Origin: Chromobacterium vaccinii
Lineage (GTDB): Bacteria > Pseudomonadota > Gammaproteobacteria > Burkholderiales > Chromobacteriaceae
Direction of reading: 5' to 3'
DNA: 64,000 nt
NCBI RefSeq assembly: GCF_000971335.1
Contig: NZ_JZJL01000009.1
Span: 57,056-121,055 of the forward strand
Below the pieces are notes generated by a model. That model saw nothing but the letters and a program-made list of their open reading frames with translations. It searched no databases and had not been told where the DNA came from. Position 1 is the first letter of the stretch; the number at the start of each line of letters is the position of its first letter. Position numbers and translations under genes: made by a program. Below are positions 35,458-44,000 of this stretch, piece after piece.

Positions 35458-36516
35458 TCAAGCGCCGCATGCCTTTCCCTCCGCCACGGCGCCGCCGTCG
35501 CGGTCCAACTTGTCCTCATCCTCGACTACATAGCTTAGACGATCGCCGGCGTCGCCCAGCCTGGAGAAATACTCACCCACCGCCAGCCGCTGCTCGTCGG
35601 TGCTCTCCAGCTTGTACATCTGCTGGCGGAAGGCGTTGCCGCCGGCCAGGCCCTTGGTGTACCAGGCGATGTGCTTGCGGGCGATGCGGCAGCCCGAGTA
35701 CTCGCCGTAAAAACCATAAAGCTCGTCCAGGTGCTCCAGCATCAGCGCGCGGATCTCGTCCACGGTCGGCGGCGGCAGCGTTTCCCCGGTGTCCAGATAA
35801 TGCTGGATCTCGCGGAAGATCCACGGCCGCCCCTGCGCCGCGCGGCCTATCATGATCGCGTCGGCGCCGGTGTAGTCCAGCACCCGGCGGGCCTTCTCCG
35901 GCGAATCGATGTCGCCGTTGGCCACCACCGGGATGGACACCGCCTGCTTCACCGCGCGTATCGTGTCGTACTCGGCGTCGCCGCGGTACATGTCCTCGCG
36001 GGTGCGGCCATGCAGTGCCAGCGCGGCGATGCCGGCGTCCTCAGCCATCTTCGCCACCGCCAGCGCCGTCTTCACCTCCCGGCTCCAGCCGGTGCGGGTC
36101 TTCAGCGTCACCGGCACGTCCACCGCCTTCACCACCGCCTCCAGGATGCGGCCGACGTTGTCCAGATCGCGCAGCAGCGCCGAACCGGCCGCCACATTGC
36201 ACACCTTCTTCGCCGGACATCCCATATTGATGTCGATGATCTGCGCGCCGTGCTCCACGTTGAGCCGGGCCGCGTCGGCCAGCATCTGCGGCTCGCCGCC
36301 GGCGATCTGCACCACGATGGGCTCGACCTCGCCTTCATGGTTGGCGCGGCGCAGCGTCTTGGGCGTGGTCCACAAGGCCTTGTTGGCGGTGATCATCTCG
36401 GAAACGGCCATCCCCGCCCCCAGCCGTTTGCACAGCATGCGGAAAGGCCTGTCCGTCACCCCGGCCATCGGCGCCACGATCAGCCGGTTTTTCAGTTGGT
36501 ACGGTCCTATCTGCAT
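35458..36516 (-). CDS. dusB: tRNA-dihydrouridine synthase B
   Basis: A 352-residue FMN enzyme reducing uridine to dihydrouridine in the tRNA D-loop (position 17 in E. coli). The TIM-barrel start LIVAPMAGVTDRPFR, catalytic cysteine in DINMGCPAKKVC (about residue 102), TRTGWS, HGRTREDMYRG and VVANGDIDSPEKA with IGRAAQGRPW are all visible. The C-terminal extension beyond the helical domain (about 325-352) is acidic and not conserved-looking. First gene of the dusB-fis pair. Confidence 0.95.
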   Translation of the reverse strand: MQIGPYQLKNRLIVAPMAGVTDRPFRMLCKRLGAGMAVSEMITANKALWTTPKTLRRANHEGEVEPIVVQIAGGEPQMLADAARLNVEHGAQIIDINMGCPAKKVCNVAAGSALLRDLDNVGRILEAVVKAVDVPVTLKTRTGWSREVKTALAVAKMAEDAGIAALALHGRTREDMYRGDAEYDTIRAVKQAVSIPVVANGDIDSPEKARRVLDYTGADAIMIGRAAQGRPWIFREIQHYLDTGETLPPPTVDEIRALMLEHLDELYGFYGEYSGCRIARKHIAWYTKGLAGGNAFRQQMYKLESTDEQRLAVGEYFSRLGDAGDRLSYVVEDEDKLDRDGGAVAEGKACGA

Positions 36517-36654
36517 GACAAATAAATTACGGGTAATGGCTGGGAAGGGTCGGTATTGTATAGCGATTTTCGCCGGGCGGGAAAAGTTTTTGCTTATTTT
36601 TTAAGCAGATTCGATAGCCGCGAGTAATCGCGGCCGGAAGGAATAAGGAATGGG

Positions 36655-37115
36655 GTGGGAGTCGGCCGATAAGCCGGGTTCTGTCGTTGGACAATCATTC
36701 CTCTAGGCCTGCCGTTGCCGACAGGCTCAAGCAACCTACCCGGGGACAACGCGAGCCACGTTAGCGCCCCCCTATTTGGTCTTGCTCCGGATGGGGTTTA
36801 GCCTGCCGTCCGTGTCGCCACGTCCGCGGTGCGCTCTTACCGCAAGCGGGTTTCCCCGCCCGTCCGGGCCGGCTTGCGCCTCCCGGTACACCTTTTCACC
36901 CTTGCCTGATCCGCCCTTGCGGGTTTTTCCGGGGCAAGCCCCGAAAAAAGACTTTGTCGACCTTGCGGTCGACAAGTCCGGCCATCGGCGGTTCAGCTCT
37001 CTGTTCCACTTTCCGTCGCCTCGCGGCGCCCGGTCGTTAACCGGCATCCTGCTCTATGGAGCCCGGACTTTCCTCCCCGTCCTTGCGAACGCGGCGATTG
37101 CCTGGCCAACTCCCG
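36655..37115 (-). ncRNA. rnpB: RNase P RNA (class A), unusually long
   Basis: The catalytic RNA that matures tRNA 5' ends. The P1 helix is visible as GGGAGTTGGCC (5' end near 37114) pairing with GGCCGACTCCC (near 36657-36667). Conserved core strings in order are GAGGAAAGTCCGGGC, GGTGAAAAGGTG, GGTAAGAGCGCACCG and ACAGAACCCGGCTTATCGG. Length is about 460 nt against 377 in E. coli. The extra length is largely two perfect hairpins around 36928-36985 (stem CCGGGGC with GCCCCG, then CTTGTCGACC with GGTCGACAAG), in the position of the P12 region. Ends are accurate to a few bases. No clear U-tract terminator follows. Confidence 0.93.
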
Positions 37116-37219
37116 AGCGCGATTTTAACGGAAATTGGATATCGCCGCCTGACAATTTTTCATGACATTCAGGATAATCCCGTATACTGACCATCCCTTT
37201 TCGAAGTCCAGAGATCGTG

Positions 37220-40200
37220 ATGGAATGGAATCCCGCCCGGCTGTCGCGCCTGCAGCTGTCCGGCACCCTGGCCATCGTGTTCGCGCTGGCGCTGACCCTG
37301 GCCAGCTATTTCCTGATGATGAGCTGGCGCGATTTCCAATCCGGGCGGCAAAACATCGAACAGGAAGCGACCGCGCGCGCGCGCGACGGCCTGCAAGCCT
37401 ACGCCGACCACGCCGCGCTGCTGCTGTCGGCGCTGCGGGAGCGCACCAATGACACCATGCGCCACCAACTGCGCGAGCAGGTGGACCAGGCCTGGAGCCT
37501 GGCCGACGCCATCTGGCGCCGCGAGCATGCCCGCCAGAGCCCCCGGCAGGTGCAGCAGCTGATCGTAGAGGCGCTGCGGCCGCTGCGCTACTTCGACGGC
37601 CGCGGCTATTTCTTCATCGACACCCTGAACGGCCGCTGCGTGCTGCTGCCCACCGCGCCCGAGCGCGAAGGCCAATCGCTGCTGGACAACCGCGACGACC
37701 GCGGCCGCCGCATCATGCGGGGCCTGCTGGACTCGGTGGACAACGCCGCCGGCCGCGGCTTCTCCGCCTACCGCTGGTATCTGCCCGGCGCCGGCCGCAT
37801 GGACGACAAGATCACCTACGCCCGCCGCTTTCCACGCTACAACTGGCTGATCGGCAGCGGCGAATACATCAGCAATGTCGAAGCCGCGTTGCAGCAACAA
37901 GGCCTGGACACCTTGGCGCGGATGCGCGCCGGCCAGGCCGGCGGCGAGCTGATGATCGTGGACGGCGGCGGCATCATCCGCCTGTACCCGACCCGGCCGG
38001 CCTTGGTCGGCAAACCCTACCTCAAGCTGCCCGCCGCCGAGCGCGCCCGCGTCGAACAGCTGGTGCAGCTGGGCAAGCACGGCGGCTTCGTCGAATACAG
38101 CCAGCAGGACGACGCCGGCCTGGCCTCCGACAGCTATCTCGCCTACAGCCGCCAGTTGCCGGGCTGGGACTGGACCCTGGTCACCAGCGTCAAGGTGCAG
38201 ACGATACGGGACGACAGCCTGCGCGCCGCCCAGCGGCTGAAGGGCCGGCTGGCCGAACGCATCCTCGCCACGCTGGGCATGACCCTGGTGGCGATGCTGT
38301 TCGCCGGCCTGCTGTGCTGGTACTTCGTGCGCTGGGTCGGCGCGCTGGTGCGGCGCTACCAGCAGGATCTGGCGCAGAGCCATTTGTCGCTGAAGGAGCA
38401 GGCGCGGGAGCTGAAGCTCAGCCATTTCATGATCGACAACGCCACCGAGCTGGTGGCGCTGCGCAACAGCCGCGGCGAAGTGGTGTACTCCAACCAGGCG
38501 CTGCGGCAAGCGCCGCAACTGGCGGACGCGCTGTTCCGCCATCCCGGCGGCGGCTACCCGCTCACCTTCGAAACGATGGAGGGCGCCGGCGAGTCCGAGC
38601 GCTGCCTGGAAGTCACGATCAACCAGCTCAACTACCAGGGCGACGCCTACCTGTGCGCCACCGCGCGCGACATCAGCGGCCGCCGCCAGGCCGAACGCCA
38701 GCTCAGGCTGGCCGCCCAGGTATTCGAATCCAGCAACGAGGCCATCCTGATCTCCGATCCGGACAACCGCATCCTCACCGCCAACCGCGCCTTCGGCCAC
38801 ATCACCGGCTACGGCGAAGCCGAGGTCCGCGGCCTCAAAGCCTCAATGCTGTTCTCCGACCGCCACGAGCCGGCCTTCTTCCAGCAAATGTGGCAGACGC
38901 TGCAGCAGCGCGGCCAGTGGTCGGGCGAGATCTGGAACCGGCGCAAGAGCGGCGAGCACTTCCCCTGCTGGGTCAACATCAGCGTGCTTCTGGACGCGCA
39001 GGGCGAGATCAGCCACTTCGTCGCGCTGTTCACCGACATCTCCGAGCGCAAGGAGCAGGAAGCGCGGGTCCAGCACATGGCCGAATACGACGCGCTGACC
39101 GACCTGCCCAACCGCGTGCTGGTCAACGACCGCCTGCACCAGGCGATACGCCAGGCCGAGCTGCAGCACAACCAGCTGGCGGTGCTGTTCGTCGACCTCG
39201 ATCACTTCAAGAACATCAACGACACCCTGGGCCACTGCGCCGGCGACGAGCTGCTGAAAGAGGTGGCGCGGCGGCTGGCCGGCGCGGTGCGCGGCCTGGA
39301 CACCGTCGGCCGCACCGGCGGCGACGAATTCGTGCTGATCCTGCCGTCCATCAACCAGCCCGGCGAGGCGGCCCAGATCGCCGAGCGCATCCTGCGCACC
39401 ATCCAGCAGCCATTCCAGATCGGCGAGCATTCGCTGGTGGTCGGCTGCAGCATAGGCATCAGCCTGATGCCGGACGACGGCAGCGACATCCAGACCCTGC
39501 TGATGAACGCCGACCTGGCGATGTACCACGCCAAGGCGCACGGCCGGAACACTTTCCGCTTCTACACCCGCGAGATGAACACCCAGGTGGCCGAGCGGCT
39601 GCTGATGGAAAACCGGCTGCGGCGGGCGATGGAGCAGGAACAGCTGTACCTGGTCTACCAGCCGCAATACGACATGGCCGGACAAAGGCTGCTGGGCTGC
39701 GAGGCGCTGCTGCGCTGGCGCGATCCTGACGAGGGCCTGATCATGCCCGGCCGCTTCATCCCGGTGGCCGAGGACACCGGCCTGATCGTGCCGCTGGGCC
39801 GCTGGGTGCTGGACCAGGCCTGCCGCCAGGCCAGCCTGTGGCTGCATGCCGGACTGGCGCCGATGCGGGTGGCGGTCAACGTCTCCGCCCACCAGCTGAT
39901 GCGGCACGACTTCATCGACGACGTGCGCGAGGCGCTGCAACGGCACGCGCTGCCCGGCCATTGCCTGGAACTCGAAGTCACAGAGAGCACGCTGATGGCC
40001 GATGCCGACCTGGCATCGCGCCAGTTGGCGGTGATCAAGGCAATGGGGGTGCGGCTGGCGATAGACGACTTCGGCACCGGCTACTCCAGCCTCGCCTACC
40101 TGAAGCGCTTCGCGCCGGACGTGGTGAAGATAGACCGCTCCTTCATCAGCGACCTGCCCGGCGACGAGGAAAACGCCGCCATCGTCAGCGCCATCGTCAA

Positions 40201-40384
40201 CCTGGCCCGCGCGCTGAGCATGGAAACGCTGGCCGAAGGCGTGGAAAACGAAAACCAGCAGCGCTTCCTGCAGACGCTGGGTTGCGAAGCGATGCAAGGC
40301 TATCTGCTGGGCAGCCCGCTGGCCGAGGAAATGATGACGCGCCGGCTGGAACAGCAACAACCGCGCCCGATGCAGCCGGCGTAA
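37220..40384 (+). CDS. Membrane GGDEF-EAL cyclic-di-GMP protein with Cache and PAS sensors
   Basis: A 1054-residue inner-membrane protein. Membrane helices lie near 13-35 and 353-376 and enclose a periplasmic Cache-type sensor (RGYFFIDTLNGRCVLLPTAP and NWLIGSGEYI are typical). A PAS-like segment (about 395-490), a clear PAS domain (about 500-615), GGDEF (about 620-780; TGGDEF intact) and EAL (about 795-1045; EALLRW, DDFGTGYSSL intact) follow. Both catalytic domains look active, so it may make or break c-di-GMP depending on signal. ATG at 37220; a GTG directly before it is also possible. Convergent with the membrane-protein gene. Confidence 0.92.
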   Translation: MEWNPARLSRLQLSGTLAIVFALALTLASYFLMMSWRDFQSGRQNIEQEATARARDGLQAYADHAALLLSALRERTNDTMRHQLREQVDQAWSLADAIWRREHARQSPRQVQQLIVEALRPLRYFDGRGYFFIDTLNGRCVLLPTAPEREGQSLLDNRDDRGRRIMRGLLDSVDNAAGRGFSAYRWYLPGAGRMDDKITYARRFPRYNWLIGSGEYISNVEAALQQQGLDTLARMRAGQAGGELMIVDGGGIIRLYPTRPALVGKPYLKLPAAERARVEQLVQLGKHGGFVEYSQQDDAGLASDSYLAYSRQLPGWDWTLVTSVKVQTIRDDSLRAAQRLKGRLAERILATLGMTLVAMLFAGLLCWYFVRWVGALVRRYQQDLAQSHLSLKEQARELKLSHFMIDNATELVALRNSRGEVVYSNQALRQAPQLADALFRHPGGGYPLTFETMEGAGESERCLEVTINQLNYQGDAYLCATARDISGRRQAERQLRLAAQVFESSNEAILISDPDNRILTANRAFGHITGYGEAEVRGLKASMLFSDRHEPAFFQQMWQTLQQRGQWSGEIWNRRKSGEHFPCWVNISVLLDAQGEISHFVALFTDISERKEQEARVQHMAEYDALTDLPNRVLVNDRLHQAIRQAELQHNQLAVLFVDLDHFKNINDTLGHCAGDELLKEVARRLAGAVRGLDTVGRTGGDEFVLILPSINQPGEAAQIAERILRTIQQPFQIGEHSLVVGCSIGISLMPDDGSDIQTLLMNADLAMYHAKAHGRNTFRFYTREMNTQVAERLLMENRLRRAMEQEQLYLVYQPQYDMAGQRLLGCEALLRWRDPDEGLIMPGRFIPVAEDTGLIVPLGRWVLDQACRQASLWLHAGLAPMRVAVNVSAHQLMRHDFIDDVREALQRHALPGHCLELEVTESTLMADADLASRQLAVIKAMGVRLAIDDFGTGYSSLAYLKRFAPDVVKIDRSFISDLPGDEENAAIVSAIVNLARALSMETLAEGVENENQQRFLQTLGCEAMQGYLLGSPLAEEMMTRRLEQQQPRPMQPA

Positions 40385-40394
40385 GCGCGGCGGT

Positions 40395-41315
40395 TCAACG
40401 CGGCGACGCCAGCCAGCCGCCGACAGCCAACACCAGCAACACCAGCGCCGCGGCCGCGCCGACATCCAGCAAGCGCGCCAAGCCCAGGCCGCCAACCAGC
40501 GTCAGGTGCGCGGCTGCCAGCATGCTGCGGGCGGCGAAGGCGGGGCGGTAGGCGCGGAACAGCGTCAGGCTCAGCATCCCCGCCGCGGCCATCGCCCAGG
40601 CCAGCGGCGCGCTGTCGCTCAAGGCCAGTCCCAGCGCCACGCCGCAAGGCACGCCGATCAGGGCGGCGCTGACGCGTTGCCAGCTCTTGCTCCGCACCGC
40701 GGCCCAGCCGCCGACGCAGACGCTGGCGGCCGACCACACCAACCACTGGCCGTACGGCAAACGGCTGGCCGCCGCCCACCAGGCCAGCACCCCGACGCAA
40801 ACAAAAGCCAGCCCGAATGCGGGCGACTCGCCCGGCTTGCGCTCGGCCCCGCCTACGCGGCCGGCCAACAAATGCAGCGTCCAGGCGGCCAGCGCGCCGC
40901 CGGCCAGCCAAGGCAGCTCGGCCGACGCGGACGCGCCCCGTTCGGCCATCTCATAGCCCAGATACAAGGCCGGGATGAAAGTGAAATTGGCGACCGAGCG
41001 CCAGGCGGCGCGGCGGCGGCCCAGCCGGCACCCCAGCTCCGCGGCCAGCCCGCAAGCCAGCGCGAACCACGCGGGCCAGCGCCACAGCCAGGCCAGGAGC
41101 AAGGCGCCGCCCAGCGCGGACAGCGCCTGGAGCAAACTAGACGACGCATCCAGCCGGCCGCGCTCCATCGCGATCAGGCAGCACACTGCCAACATGCCGC
41201 CGCTCAGCCAGCGCGGGTCGCCGTCGATCAGCGCCATGCCCAGCGCCGGCAGCAGCAGGGCGACAGACCGCGGCGCCAGGTAGCCGTCGCAGTGCCGGGC
41301 CAGCGCGGCGATCAC
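40395..41315 (-). CDS. Multi-pass membrane protein, possibly FUSC-like
   Basis: A 306-residue, very Ala/Leu-rich protein with about ten hydrophobic segments in two similar halves; motifs such as NFTFIPALYLGYE and ALIGVPCGVALGLAL repeat the pattern. The arrangement loosely resembles FUSC-type aromatic-acid efflux proteins, but no signature settles it. Its ATG overlaps the stop of the isochorismatase-fold gene by four bases, and with the MarR gene the three form one operon, suggesting export or detoxification of a small aromatic compound. Confidence 0.6.
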   Translation of the reverse strand: MIAALARHCDGYLAPRSVALLLPALGMALIDGDPRWLSGGMLAVCCLIAMERGRLDASSSLLQALSALGGALLLAWLWRWPAWFALACGLAAELGCRLGRRRAAWRSVANFTFIPALYLGYEMAERGASASAELPWLAGGALAAWTLHLLAGRVGGAERKPGESPAFGLAFVCVGVLAWWAAASRLPYGQWLVWSAASVCVGGWAAVRSKSWQRVSAALIGVPCGVALGLALSDSAPLAWAMAAAGMLSLTLFRAYRPAFAARSMLAAAHLTLVGGLGLARLLDVGAAAALVLLVLAVGGWLASPR

Positions 41316-41884
41316 AAGGCCTCCAGCTGCTCCTGCGTGACGATGCCGGCGATCGCCGCCAGCTGCCGCATCGACATCTGGTGCTCTTCCTCGCTGGCCG
41401 CCGCGCAGGCGGGCTCCAACACCAGCACGCGGTAGTCGCGGTCGTGCGCGTCGCGCGCGGCGGCCTGCACCGCCCAGGTGCTGCTGACGCCGGCCACCAC
41501 CAAGCGCTCGATGCGCTGCGCGCGCAATACCGCTTCCAGGCCGGTGGCGTAGAAGGGGCTGACCCGGTGCTTGGCGACCACCGCGTCCTCCGGACGCACG
41601 TCCAGCTCCGGATGGAAGGCGGTGCCTTCGCCCTGCAGGTTCAGCGCCTGCAACTCGGCCGCGCGGCTGAAAATGGCCGAGCCCTGCGGCATCTCGACAT
41701 AGGACGGCGAGAAGCCCACCTTGACGTGGATCACCAGCCAGTCCCGCGCGCGCGCCAGCGCGATCGCGCGGTTGGCCTCGGCGATCACGCCGCGCTCGGC
41801 GGCATGGCCGGCGCAGCGCGCCACCCGGCCCTGCGGATGCATGATGTCGATGATGTAATCCAGCGTCAGCAATGCGGTTTTCAT
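41312..41884 (-). CDS. Isochorismatase-fold hydrolase lacking the usual cysteine
   Basis: A 190-residue protein of the isochorismatase/nicotinamidase family. The catalytic Asp (LLTLDYIID) and Lys (VVAKHRVSPF, about 105) are in place. Where most members have GxSTNxCVExTxRDA, this one reads GVSSTWAVQAAARDA, so the nucleophilic cysteine is alanine. Members lacking the Cys, such as isochorismatases proper, hydrolyse vinyl ethers rather than amides. It overlaps both neighbours by four bases (ATGA), so the MarR-hydrolase-membrane protein unit is tightly coupled. Substrate unknown. Confidence 0.8.
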   Translation of the reverse strand: MKTALLTLDYIIDIMHPQGRVARCAGHAAERGVIAEANRAIALARARDWLVIHVKVGFSPSYVEMPQGSAIFSRAAELQALNLQGEGTAFHPELDVRPEDAVVAKHRVSPFYATGLEAVLRAQRIERLVVAGVSSTWAVQAAARDAHDRDYRVLVLEPACAAASEEEHQMSMRQLAAIAGIVTQEQLEAL

Positions 41885-42345
41885 GCTTGCTCCTTGATCG
41901 ATGTGGGTTCGGACGCGGCCAGCCGCTCCAGTAGCTCGCCTGCCCGCAGCAGGATGCCGCGCTCCTCGGCGCTCAGGCCCTGCAGCGCTTGCTGCAGCCA
42001 GCCGTCCCGCAATTGGCGGTTGCGCCGCAGCGCGGCCTCGCCGGCTTCGGACAGCCCGACTCGCACCCGGCGGCCGTCGTCCGGATCCTGGGTGCGGCGG
42101 ATCAGGCCAGAAGCGTCCAGCTCGCGCAGCGCGCTGGCCAGGTTGGACGAGCGCAGGTTCTCCCGGCGCGCCAGCTCGGTTGGCGTGATGTCGCCGCCGG
42201 CGCGGTCTATCGCGCCCAGCACCGCCAGCAGCCCGAAAGGCAGGACATCCAGGCTGCCCTGGCGGCGCAGCCTGCGCACCATGGACATCAGTTGCCGGCG
42301 CAGCCGAGTGGCTTCGATGGTCGGCAAGAAATCGGTTTCGATCAT
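41881..42345 (-). CDS. MarR-family transcriptional regulator
   Basis: A 154-residue winged-helix regulator. The DNA-binding part spans about 45-105 (DITPTELARRENLRSSNLAS recognition helix region, then the wing DPDDGRRVRVGLSEAG). First gene of the three-gene operon, with an inverted repeat GCTAT-N6-ATAGC about 18 bases before its ATG that could be its own operator. Members usually release DNA on binding phenolic ligands, in keeping with the neighbouring hydrolase and membrane protein. Confidence 0.88.
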   Translation of the reverse strand: MIETDFLPTIEATRLRRQLMSMVRRLRRQGSLDVLPFGLLAVLGAIDRAGGDITPTELARRENLRSSNLASALRELDASGLIRRTQDPDDGRRVRVGLSEAGEAALRRNRQLRDGWLQQALQGLSAEERGILLRAGELLERLAASEPTSIKEQA

Positions 42346-42362
42346 TTATCTATTATTACATA

Positions 42363-42378
42363 GCTATTAATATATAGC
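42363..42378 (-). promoter_or_regulatory. Inverted repeat, putative MarR-type operator
   Basis: GCTAT and ATAGC arms are separated by six A/T bases, within an A/T-rich promoter-like stretch just upstream of the MarR gene. Its size fits a MarR dimer site. Confidence 0.5.
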
Positions 42379-42436
42379 AATATGCCAGATTTAACCCCTT
42401 GCCTAACACACAACGATTCAACTCTGCCAACAATCG

Positions 42437-42694
42437 TCAGCGGCGCCACGTCGCAGCATGCTGACTCGCCTTGCTCACCGCCCGCTCCACATCCTTGACA
42501 TCCAACACCTGATGGGCCAAACCCAAAGCCAGCAAGTCCACCAGATAATCCCGTCCGAAAATGGGAGCACCTTCCCAATCCGATCCCGCAGCCCCCAACA
42601 TCACCGGAGCCGTGACGAGAACCCGCCGGCCTTGTATCGTATCCACCGCGTAATCGTCGTCTTCAATCCTCTGCGCTAACGCTTCTAATGCCAT
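42437..42694 (-). CDS. Hypothetical protein, 85 residues
   Basis: A small acidic protein beginning MALEALAQRIEDDDYAVDTI. The start has a strong GGGAGAGGGA purine run directly upstream, which favours the ATG at 42694 over one 25 codons earlier. Sequence features: IQGRRVLVTAPVMLG, then GAPIFGRDYLVDLLALGLAH. No family recognised; no signal peptide or membrane helix. It stands alone between the MarR operon promoter and the BetR regulator. Confidence 0.55.
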   Translation of the reverse strand: MALEALAQRIEDDDYAVDTIQGRRVLVTAPVMLGAAGSDWEGAPIFGRDYLVDLLALGLAHQVLDVKDVERAVSKASQHAATWRR

Positions 42695-42960
42695 TCCCTC
42701 TCCCCCGCTCACATAAAAAGCCGATAGGCGACGCGGGTCTCGCGCAATGCCGAGTCCGCGCCAGCCCATCCGGCTCCGGCCAGATCAAGCTCATTTCCAC
42801 AGCACATCATCAAAAACGGATACACCCAAACACTTCAACCGATAGAAACTTCTCATCAAAACAATAATTTCCGACCGGAACTCAGTCTCGCTCCAAAATT
42901 AGATTCATGCCTTCAACATTTCAAAACATACCACTTATTCAAATTTCATTGTAAAAAATA

Positions 42961-42973
42961 TGCATTTTACGCA
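42961..42973 (+). promoter_or_regulatory. Operator-like site 1 upstream of the BetR regulator
   Basis: TGCATTTTACGCA is an imperfect inverted repeat with TGC/GCA ends and shares the right half TTTACGCA with site 2. Start-to-start spacing of 31 bases, about three helical turns, puts both on one face of DNA. Confidence 0.5.
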
Positions 42974-42991
42974 GCCTTAGAAACTATAAAA

Positions 42992-43004
42992 TGCGCTTTA
43001 CGCA
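42992..43004 (+). promoter_or_regulatory. Operator-like site 2 upstream of the BetR regulator
   Basis: TGCGCTTTACGCA has TGCG/CGCA arms and directly follows the TATAAA at 42985-42990, where a bound protein would block transcription start. The similar site 1 lies 31 bases upstream. Confidence 0.5.
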
Positions 43005-43085
43005 ATGCTATTTAAATTGGCATATTTGTCAATCATGTTGTTTGCTGTTAGCATTTTCTCCTTTTCGCCCATAGAGAAGCCCGCC

Positions 43086-43991
43086 GTGACAGACGACTTC
43101 AAACCGCTCTTCCTGGCCCGGCTTACTCAATTACTGGACGCGAGAGGCATGGCCGAACGCGAACGCACTACCTGGCTGCGCGACCTGCTCGAGATCGACC
43201 TTTCCAGCGCCAACCGCAAGCTGAAAGGCGGAATCGCCTTCAATATCGAAGAAGTGGCCAAGGTTGCGAAAGCCGTCAACTGCTCGACGGATTATCTGCT
43301 AGGCCTGAAGGAAGGCAGCGCTCGCGACGCGCTTCCAGGCTTGGCCTTCCAGGGCCTCGGCATTCAAGCCACGCTGCTCTGCGATCGGCTGCTCGAACAG
43401 GAAACCATGGTCGTCTCCGCCAAAAAACGGAATGCAATTAATGGAGACGATGCGACAATCGCTTGGATTTCACGCCAGAGCAGTGCGCAAAACGCACAAT
43501 TCATTGGATGGAAAGATGGTGAACACGGCGGCTGGTGGCTGGGCAATCTCGAGGAAGCGCCGGAGCATGCGGCATTGCACCGCGTCTATGCGTCATTGGT
43601 ACTGGACGCGTCGATCAGCGCCTACCGGGTGGCGGTGCTGGACGACCGCGCCGAAGCCGCTGAAGTGATGCAAGGCTTTCTGGAGCAAGCCGGCTACGCG
43701 GCGGATACCTATACCCGCGTCGCTGACTTGAGCCAAGCGCTGCAACGTATCCGTTACGACGCCTTCGTACTCGATTGGTCCATGGGCAGGGGCGAAACCA
43801 CTGAGGGGCTGATGGAAGAAATCCGGCAGCGGCATGTTGCCGGCACGCCCATCATGCTGATCACCGGCGAAGCCAGCGAGCTTGAGATCGAACGCGCGAT
43901 AGACCAGCATGGCGTCCGCTACTTCCAGAAAACCGGCCTGTTCAAGCCCATCATCGCGCAATTGAAAAAGGACCTGCGGGAACAGGGCTGA
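43086..43991 (+). CDS. BetR-type helix-turn-helix response regulator
   Basis: A 301-residue DNA-binding response regulator with the domain order reversed from most. The N-terminal BetR-like helix-turn-helix domain spans about 1-75 (LDARGMAERERTTWLRDLL, NRKLKGGIAFNIEEVAKVAK, STDYLLGL). A linker follows, then a C-terminal receiver (about 180-300) with D-D near its start (AVLDDRAE), phospho-acceptor D in FVLDWSMG and lysine in YFQKTG. The GTG at 43086 has AGAGAAG upstream and starts at the conserved domain. An ATG at 43005 would add a hydrophobic tail, has no ribosome site and overlaps nothing conserved. Its stop lies 9 bases from that of the convergent kinase, its likely partner. Confidence 0.82.
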   Translation: MTDDFKPLFLARLTQLLDARGMAERERTTWLRDLLEIDLSSANRKLKGGIAFNIEEVAKVAKAVNCSTDYLLGLKEGSARDALPGLAFQGLGIQATLLCDRLLEQETMVVSAKKRNAINGDDATIAWISRQSSAQNAQFIGWKDGEHGGWWLGNLEEAPEHAALHRVYASLVLDASISAYRVAVLDDRAEAAEVMQGFLEQAGYAADTYTRVADLSQALQRIRYDAFVLDWSMGRGETTEGLMEEIRQRHVAGTPIMLITGEASELEIERAIDQHGVRYFQKTGLFKPIIAQLKKDLREQG

Positions 43992-44000
43992 GCGCGAAAG

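Larger units (their letters stand above)
42695..43085. other. Control region of the BetR-type regulator
   Basis: This A+T-rich stretch of about 390 bases contains two 13-bp palindromic sites (42961-42973 and 42992-43004) with TATAAA between them at 42985-42990. Apart from a frame from an ATG at 43005 that runs into the regulator gene, no gene is evident. Confidence 0.5.

Noticed and set aside
36583..36606. TTGCTTA...TAAGCAG hairpin near dusB and rnpB as an rnpB terminator
   Set aside because: In the rnpB direction it is followed by A residues rather than T residues, so it does not have terminator form.
43005..43085. Upstream ATG that would give the BetR regulator a hydrophobic N-terminal tail
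   Set aside because: No ribosome site, and the ATG directly abuts the putative operator; the GTG at 43086 has AGAGAAG upstream and starts at the conserved domain.
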